Under the pieces are notes generated by a model that did no database searches, was not told the origin of the DNA, and worked only from the letters and a program-made list of their open reading frames with translations. Below, in pieces: positions 41,210-46,056 of a DNA stretch of 46,056 bases (the stretch's first letter is position 1; each line of letters opens with the position of its first letter). Origin of the DNA: Clostridia bacterium (GTDB lineage Bacteria; Bacillota; Clostridia; Oscillospirales; Acutalibacteraceae); contig JAFQKF010000004.1 of assembly GCA_017397105.1 (NCBI GenBank), positions 1 through 46,056 of the forward strand, in the 5' to 3' direction. A program made the translations under genes and the position numbers.

Positions 41210-41238
41210 ATTATAACAAATCGCCCTTCAACTTTCAA
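41210..41238 (-). promoter_or_regulatory. Promoter of the CooC/dehydratase operon
   Basis: On the minus strand, TTGAAA (41238-41233), a 17-bp spacer and TATAAT (41215-41210), about 40 bp upstream of the first ATG. Confidence 0.85.
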
Positions 41239-41275
41239 CATAAAACGGGAAAATACACCGATTTATGAAAGCAAA

Positions 41276-41301
41276 AAGCCCCGGTTTCTACACCGGAGCT
41301 T
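41276..41301 (-). terminator. Terminator of the hexapeptide acetyltransferase gene
   Basis: AAGCTCCGGT pairs with ACCGGGGCTT (one G-T pair) on the minus strand, followed by TTTGCTTTC, 6 bp beyond the stop codon. Confidence 0.8.
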
Positions 41302-41307
41302 CAACAG

Positions 41308-41919
41308 TCACAGATTACCGTAATCTATTTTTCTGTTTTTGAAATAATACTCATTATCGTACTCGCCGATTTCTCTGAGCACCCTGCAGGGATTGCCTAC
41401 CGCCACAACGTTTGGCGGTATATCCTTTGTCACAACGCTTCCTGCGCCGATTACAACGTTATCGCCTATCGTAACACCCGGCACTATAACCGCCCCTGCA
41501 CCAATCCAGCAATTCCTGCCGATATGCACGGAGAAATTATACTGATATGTTTTTTCACGAAGCTCGGGCTGGACGGGATGACCTGCCGTTGCAACAACAA
41601 CGTTGGGGCCGAAAAGAGTATAATCCCCTACGTAAATATGAGTATCGTCAACAAGGGTGAGGTTGAAATTAGCATAAACGCCTTTGCCGAAATGGCAATT
41701 CTTACCGCCCCAGTTTGCATGAAGCGGAGGCTCGATATAGCAATCTTCACCTATATCGCCGAACATCTCCTTAAGCAGCTGAGTGCGTTTTTCCATCTCA
41801 GTAGGGCGAGTATTGTTGAAATCGTAAAGCCTGTCAAGGCATTTGAGCTGCTCCGTCATTATTTCCTCATCTCCGGGCAGATACAAATCACCCGAGTGCA
41901 TTTTTTCTTTTTCCGTCAT
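41308..41919 (-). CDS. Sugar O-acetyltransferase, maltose/galactoside acetyltransferase type
   Basis: A 203-residue left-handed beta-helix enzyme that transfers acetyl from acetyl-CoA to a sugar hydroxyl. The N-terminal Mac domain (SGDLYLPGDEEI) is followed by hexapeptide repeats, the catalytic His in TAGHPVQPE, and the closing PCRVLREI. ATG 41919 is chosen because AAGGAG lies six bases upstream; an earlier GTG start would overlap the preceding stop. It follows the secreted beta-helix gene by about 14 bp, so the two are probably cotranscribed. Confidence 0.93.
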   Translation of the reverse strand: MTEKEKMHSGDLYLPGDEEIMTEQLKCLDRLYDFNNTRPTEMEKRTQLLKEMFGDIGEDCYIEPPLHANWGGKNCHFGKGVYANFNLTLVDDTHIYVGDYTLFGPNVVVATAGHPVQPELREKTYQYNFSVHIGRNCWIGAGAVIVPGVTIGDNVVIGAGSVVTKDIPPNVVAVGNPCRVLREIGEYDNEYYFKNRKIDYGNL

Positions 41920-41933
41920 ATTTTTCTCCTTAT

Positions 41934-43865
41934 TCACGTTGAAATTTCCACCTTGAATATTGCCTTGTTCTTTGAAACCCGAAGCTTTGAAGAAAACAGC
42001 CCGCTGAAGTTCTTAACGGTTATTTCCTCCGGAGGAACAACAGGATACTGCGCATTGTAAGAATCGGAATTATGCTTTGAATTAACCGTTGTGAAAAGAT
42101 AACTGCTTCCCATTCTGTGAACAAACAAGCCGTCAATCTCTATTCTGCGGGGCAGATAGCAGGTGTAGCCGAAATCGTGATCCTCCGAGTTTTCGGCATC
42201 AATGATATGGGTTGATATCCCCGTAGGATAAAACTTGCAGTTGCGGATAATAAGCTCGCCGTTCCAGGTTGAGCCGTAATCCGAACGAAGAGCTATAAAA
42301 CTGTCCGACAAAACGGTTGTATTCTCCACAAGAGCAGTTCCGCTTCCTATAAGCTTTATTCCGTGATGACCGAGAACGGAATTTTTGACCGTTGCATTAA
42401 GCACACCCTGATGCGCATCAAAACGCGAAAGCGCACAGCCGTCATACACGAGATTTTTGCAGTAATTCGTGCCTGCAATTCCCCAGTAATCAATATCGGT
42501 TATATCGTTTGTCTGGTTGCAGTTTATAAAGCTTGCATTGACCGCCGTTGCGGCACCGATATCGTAAGTGCCCATTGCCACAGACGAACCTGCAGAGCCT
42601 ATTGTTGAATACTTTTTATGGCCCGTAAACGTGCAGTTTTTCACCGTAACGTCTGCACAGCACGAAAGGCTGACAAACGCCGAATACGGAGCGCCCGTTT
42701 TACCCTCGTTTTTTACATCGTGATACAAGCCGTCTATTACGGTATTTGAGCGTCTTACGCGGATACCTCTTGAATAATAAGTATACTCAGAAGCGGCATT
42801 ATTCGCAAGAGTTGTAAAGCGGCCGCCCTTTACAGTCAGAATTTCCGAATCAACAGGATAAGCCGCCGCAGACGTAACCGAATCAAAATCCCAGATAAGC
42901 GGAGTTTCCTGCGAGATATTTCCGTTTTCATCAACAAATATAACGTCCGTCTGATTACTGCCCGAATTCTGATTTTCGCCCTTGCGGATGTACCTCTTGA
43001 CGTTGGAATCCGTAAGCACAACCAGACTTTCGCTCTCAAGCGAAGTGCCTATATTCTTTGCATCGGATTCAAGAGGCGACACCTTATCGGTAATATCTGC
43101 AGCTTCCCTCGACGGAGCAATATTGAAAATCCACGCATTTCTGTTTTCAACCGCTGTGTCGTCAATTATAAAGCGTGCGGTTGACCAATCGGTATCGGTC
43201 ATAATGTAAGCGGTTTTATCCGCACCGCCGATATAATAAGTTGCGGTTTCGCTTGCAAAAACGCTCAAACCGTTTGCGTTTGCATGCTCATGGGTTTTTA
43301 CAACAGCTTCAAAGTCATCTGTTTTGCCGTCACCCACAGCGCCGAAATCTTCATACGTTATGTAATCCGAAAAAGTTTTATTGAATTCATAACCGTCTTT
43401 AAAATCAAAGCTACCCTGCGAATCGAGCAAGACCTCATCCGCAAAAGCGGTTATTCCCCTTGAGATTCCCGTATTCAAACTGCCTTTAATATAAATGTTG
43501 CCGTTTTCAACCTTAAGGCTGAATGAATCTGTATCGGCAAGAGTTTTTTCAATCATAAAGGCTTTTTCGGTTGCGTTTTCGACCACGGTAATCTTTTTGC
43601 CGCAAGCCTTATAAAGCTCATCGCAAAGAGTCTGTGCGGCATTCTGATACAAAGCGTCCCCTTCACCACCGGGAATAACCACGCCGTATTCTTCAACAGC
43701 CACGCCGTTTACGGTAATTTCATCAAGAGGTCTTATAATATACGGGCTTTCGTAGCCGCCCTTTGCAAGCTCTTTTTTAAGCTCAAATTCAGAAAAGAGC
43801 GGCAAAAGCGGAGCAGTAAAAGCAGAAACAGCGCACATTATAAATGCAATTATCCGTGAAAACAT
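41934..43865 (-). CDS. Secreted right-handed beta-helix protein, pectate-lyase-like
   Basis: A protein of about 643 residues with a hydrophobic signal sequence (IIAFIMCAVSAFTAPLLP). An N-terminal region (about 30-175) resembles the beta-rich domains found before carbohydrate-active enzymes. From about residue 175 the characteristic ITYEDFGAVGDGKTDD opens a right-handed parallel beta-helix with repeated short strands (VTVKNCTF, ASFINCN, NLVYDGCA, LIIRNCKFYP). Such folds are polysaccharide lyases, hydrolases or epimerases; the catalytic type cannot be set by eye. The start is uncertain: ATG 43865 has AAGGTG six bases upstream, while in-frame ATGs at 43871 and 43880 are less well placed. Confidence 0.82.
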   Translation of the reverse strand: MFSRIIAFIMCAVSAFTAPLLPLFSEFELKKELAKGGYESPYIIRPLDEITVNGVAVEEYGVVIPGGEGDALYQNAAQTLCDELYKACGKKITVVENATEKAFMIEKTLADTDSFSLKVENGNIYIKGSLNTGISRGITAFADEVLLDSQGSFDFKDGYEFNKTFSDYITYEDFGAVGDGKTDDFEAVVKTHEHANANGLSVFASETATYYIGGADKTAYIMTDTDWSTARFIIDDTAVENRNAWIFNIAPSREAADITDKVSPLESDAKNIGTSLESESLVVLTDSNVKRYIRKGENQNSGSNQTDVIFVDENGNISQETPLIWDFDSVTSAAAYPVDSEILTVKGGRFTTLANNAASEYTYYSRGIRVRRSNTVIDGLYHDVKNEGKTGAPYSAFVSLSCCADVTVKNCTFTGHKKYSTIGSAGSSVAMGTYDIGAATAVNASFINCNQTNDITDIDYWGIAGTNYCKNLVYDGCALSRFDAHQGVLNATVKNSVLGHHGIKLIGSGTALVENTTVLSDSFIALRSDYGSTWNGELIIRNCKFYPTGISTHIIDAENSEDHDFGYTCYLPRRIEIDGLFVHRMGSSYLFTTVNSKHNSDSYNAQYPVVPPEEITVKNFSGLFSSKLRVSKNKAIFKVEIST

Positions 43866-44049
43866 TTTCATCACCTTCATTTTTAACTGTTGTGATTTAC
43901 CGTGGATTACTCATTGTATTTTTATTATAACTTTAAGAGCAGAGCTTTGCAATAGCAAGAATCAAAACTGATTTTCTTGTGCAACAAAAACGGAAGAGAC
44001 AACTATATGCAAAAACGATAGATAAATAAGTATCAGGTAATAAGTAAAA
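43866..44049. other. Intergenic; no gene seen
   Basis: AT-rich spacer. It contains the presumed promoter of the beta-helix gene, not clearly definable, and near 44030 the repeated motif shared with 45750. Confidence 0.5.
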
Positions 44050-44075
44050 ATCCTGAATACTTTCGCATTCAGGAT
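44050..44075 (-). terminator. Terminator of the patatin gene
   Basis: ATCCTGAAT (44050-44058) pairs with ATTCAGGAT (44067-44075), followed on the minus strand by TTTTTACTTATTACC. The same hairpin and tail recur after tRNA-Cys (45763-45788). Confidence 0.8.
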
Positions 44076-44141
44076 TCTTTGTGTTTACAACTTGTTTTTG
44101 TCAAAACCAAAACAGTTCGACAAACCGGAAACTGTCGGCTA

Positions 44142-44990
44142 TTAATTCCGGGATAAATCCAAGAACTTTTCTGCTTTTTCCGCATCCTTATATCCGAGCT
44201 GATACAATTTGTTTAACCCGATTTTATTTCTTGTCGCCGTTTTAATCCCAAAACAGTCTTCAGGATAAAGTATCAGCACTTTGCCTTGTTTTTCAAGTTC
44301 AAGAATTTCATTTATTCTCTTATGATATATTGTGTGTGAAATAGTCAGAGCTTTTGCAATCTGAGGATATTTGAAAAGCAGTGATTTAACAAGCCATTTC
44401 GGGAATGCGGATTTTTTATAGCTGATAGGAAGTGTCAAACAGATAATCAATTTATCACAACCATCGTCAAATGCTTTTTTATACGGAATCGGATCGGAAA
44501 TTCCACCGTCGAAATATCTTCCGTTCTTAAACAAAACAGGTTTACGGGTTGCTATGGGTAATGCACAGCTTGCCTTTAACAAAGTAAAATCATCATAGTC
44601 TAAATCACTTTTATAAAAATACTTTTGCTCAGAGGTCTGCGCATCTGTTACTGCGGCAACAAACTTTTTAGGTGATTTCATTATAGCTTCAAAGTCCAGC
44701 GGATTTTTACCGTAACTGTTTGTTATATCGGAATAAATATAATCAAGATTTATATACATTCCTTTGTTGAAATAATTACCTATGCTCATATATTGCTTTT
44801 CAAAAGAATATTCCTCATAAAAGCTTTTTAATCGCCCACGCTGACCTGCTATATATGTAATAAGGTTTGCACTTCCTGCAGAAACGCCCAGACAGTATTC
44901 AATATCGATAGAATTATCAAGAAGATAATCAATAATACCGCTTACATAATTTCCCCTTAATCCTCCGCCGACATCCATTATCCCAACCAT
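44142..44990 (-). CDS. Patatin-like phospholipase (YjjU-type)
   Basis: A 282-residue cytoplasmic lipid acyl hydrolase. The oxyanion loop is DVGGGLRG (about 6-13), the nucleophile elbow is GVSAGSAN (GxSxG) and the dyad Asp is in YFDGGISDPIPY. The C-terminal helical part (ISHTIYHKRINEILELEKQGK) matches the YjjU-like subfamily. ATG 44990 has GAGG six bases upstream; earlier in-frame ATGs at 45002 and 45047 are less well supported. It has its own terminator. Substrate lipids unknown. Confidence 0.92.
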   Translation of the reverse strand: MVGIMDVGGGLRGNYVSGIIDYLLDNSIDIEYCLGVSAGSANLITYIAGQRGRLKSFYEEYSFEKQYMSIGNYFNKGMYINLDYIYSDITNSYGKNPLDFEAIMKSPKKFVAAVTDAQTSEQKYFYKSDLDYDDFTLLKASCALPIATRKPVLFKNGRYFDGGISDPIPYKKAFDDGCDKLIICLTLPISYKKSAFPKWLVKSLLFKYPQIAKALTISHTIYHKRINEILELEKQGKVLILYPEDCFGIKTATRNKIGLNKLYQLGYKDAEKAEKFLDLSRN

Positions 44991-45090
44991 GATATACCTC
45001 ATCAAATTCTTATTAGTCAAACTGATTATATCACATATAAGTAACATTTACAATCGGGTGCGGGTGTCCCTTTTCATAACCACAATAAAA

Positions 45091-45603
45091 TTACATATTT
45101 TCAGCTTCTAATCTGAAAACATAAAACCGTTTCAACCATTCGGGCTGTTCAGCTAAAGCATCTTTCAGTTCTTCAAGTGTACGCTTACCCACACGGCGGT
45201 CAAGTACTGCAAACATTCTTACAATGGGATTATCAGACTCAACACTGCTTTTTATGTCCTGATTGCGGTATTCAGCTAACGCATCAGCAAATTCACTGTC
45301 TATATATTCAGTTCGTTCATTTAAAGGATATTTATTTAATAAAGACCAGAATTCATCCCAATACTCGGTGACACCGTATGGCTTTTCGATTGTTTTGTAA
45401 CCTTTTTCAATAAAATAATTGTTTACCGTTTCCCAGGAAAAACACTTTACTTTTTGGTCATCAATACAAACCTCAAAAATTTTGCATCCGTCCATACCGA
45501 CATATGTTGTACAACCGTATCTGACTCTGCCTTTGAGGCTGTCTGCAAGCATTTCTTTTTCGAGGTATTTCCGCATACCGCTCCACGAGCATTCATATCC
45601 CAT
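45091..45603 (-). CDS. SF0329-like conserved protein
   Basis: A 170-residue cytoplasmic protein. The N-terminal half, with CSWSGMRKYLEKEMLADSLK followed by GRVRYG and a Cys-rich strand pair ending in CFSWETVN, resembles the SF0329 family of unknown function. The C-terminal half is helical, with a possible HEAT-like segment (DNPIVRMFAVLDRRVGKRTL). ATG 45603 has AGGGGG seven bases upstream, and a TATAAT box lies near 45625. There is no operon partner. No function is known to me. Confidence 0.65.
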   Translation of the reverse strand: MGYECSWSGMRKYLEKEMLADSLKGRVRYGCTTYVGMDGCKIFEVCIDDQKVKCFSWETVNNYFIEKGYKTIEKPYGVTEYWDEFWSLLNKYPLNERTEYIDSEFADALAEYRNQDIKSSVESDNPIVRMFAVLDRRVGKRTLEELKDALAEQPEWLKRFYVFRLEAENM

Positions 45604-45653
45604 AATCTGACCCCCTTTCACCGTAGTATTATATCATTATAAAAGAAAAAATA

Positions 45654-45670
45654 GCAAGGCAGAGCCTTGC
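45654..45670 (-). terminator. Short perfect hairpin with T-run
   Basis: GCAAGGC/GCCTTGC with a 3-nt loop, followed on the minus strand by TATTTTTTCTTTT. It lies upstream of the SF0329-like gene and overlaps its probable -35 region, so it may insulate that gene from tRNA transcription. Confidence 0.55.
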
Positions 45671-45762
45671 AAATAAACTTATTCCTTATTACCTATTACT
45701 TACCAAAAAATCCTGAATGTGTTTTGAGGTAAGAGTGAAGAGGTAAAAAGTAATAAGTAAAA

Positions 45763-45788
45763 ATCCTGAACGCTATCGCATTCAGGAT
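45763..45788 (-). terminator. Terminator of the tRNA cluster
   Basis: ATCCTGAA pairs with TTCAGGAT around a partly paired CG-rich loop, followed on the minus strand by TTTTTACTTATTAC. It is 5 bp after the tRNA-Cys CCA end. Confidence 0.85.
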
Positions 45789-45792
45789 TTTT

Positions 45793-45867
<75 letters not shown>

Positions 45868-45916
45868 GACTAATAAATTATATATGCCTTTGCACCAAAA
45901 TATTCCACAAAAAAAA

Positions 45917-45992
45917 TGGAGCGGATGACGAGGCTCGAACTCGCTACCTCCACCTTGGCAAGGTGGCGCTCTACCAGATGAGCTACATCCGC
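45917..45992 (-). tRNA. tRNA-Gly(GCC)
   Basis: A 76-nt cloverleaf on the minus strand. Acceptor GCGGATG pairs with CATCCGC, the anticodon stem CCACC/GGTGG encloses TTGCCAA (anticodon GCC), the T-loop is TTCGAGC, and the CCA is encoded. Confidence 0.97.
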
Positions 45993-45998
45993 ATGATT

Positions 45999-46056
45999 TG
46001 GTGCCTTCGGCCGGAGTCGAACCAGCGACACGTGGATTTTCAGTCCACTGCTCTAC
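45999..46056 (-). tRNA. tRNA-Phe(GAA), 5' end outside the window
   Basis: The minus strand shows anticodon stem GTGGA/TCCAC with loop CTGAAAA (anticodon GAA), a T-arm GCTGG-TTCGACT-CCGGC, acceptor half CGAAGGC and encoded ACCA. The D-arm and 5' acceptor strand are cut off by the window edge. Confidence 0.93.

Overview
The window looks like chromosome from an uncultured gut-type Clostridia, most plausibly Oscillospiraceae/Ruminococcaceae-like. The reasons are moderate GC, strong AGGAGG-type ribosome sites, sigma-A promoters, a T-box leader, oxygen-sensitive enzymes (2-hydroxyacyl-CoA dehydratase family, radical SAM) and many glycosidases. No database search was possible, so the taxon is an inference.

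Layout. 1-660: an IS200/IS605-type transposase whose start site is buried in a 14-bp inverted repeat. 700-8190: carbohydrate and redox genes: a GPH sugar symporter, an Old Yellow Enzyme homologue, a secreted protein of unknown function, and a secreted GH3 glucosidase with its domains in reversed order. 8430-10001: an AT-rich EVE-like/HsdR_N nuclease that looks like an acquired defence gene. 10200-10790: a tRNA-Ser gene followed by two tandem tRNA-derived hairpin elements, each separated by a terminator. 10911-14453: a secreted metallophosphoesterase, a DUF2238-type membrane protein and an AT-rich patch with a 5'-truncated ORF. 14580-18967: an OmpR/sensor-kinase pair, a triple-PepSY lipoprotein and an SGNH hydrolase. 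Both promoters of this block carry the same spaced direct repeat.

19067-28003: a lone GNAT gene, a MITE-like inverted-repeat element, then a tightly packed ten-gene minus-strand operon. It encodes three GNATs, two P-loop kinase-like proteins, a histidine phosphatase, a methyltransferase, a glycosidase-like protein, a kinase-GNAT fusion and a radical SAM protein. It is preceded by a canonical promoter, an 18-codon leader peptide and a terminator whose 5' arm can pair instead with codons 10-12 of the leader: a complete attenuator. 28070-29701: an orphan trpB behind a tryptophan T-box, with an extra ten-codon ORF containing Trp between them.

30927-35940: an intracellular glycan operon (GH29 fucosidase, GH92 mannosidase, Rpe/AlsE-type epimerase, ribokinase). 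35959-41238: a six-gene operon combining a CooC-type ATPase, two 2-hydroxyacyl-CoA dehydratase-like subunits, their ATP-dependent activator, a tiny membrane protein and a fragment resembling part of acetyl-CoA synthase. No CO dehydrogenase or complete acetyl-CoA synthase is present. 41276-45603: a hexapeptide acetyltransferase, a secreted beta-helix protein, a patatin and an SF0329-like protein. 45763-46056: tRNA-Cys, tRNA-Gly and a cut-off tRNA-Phe.

The strongest candidates for under-described biology are the leader-peptide attenuator on the acetyltransferase/kinase operon, the CooC/dehydratase/ACS-fragment operon, and the tRNA-Ser-derived tandem elements whose central hairpins differ by compensatory base changes.
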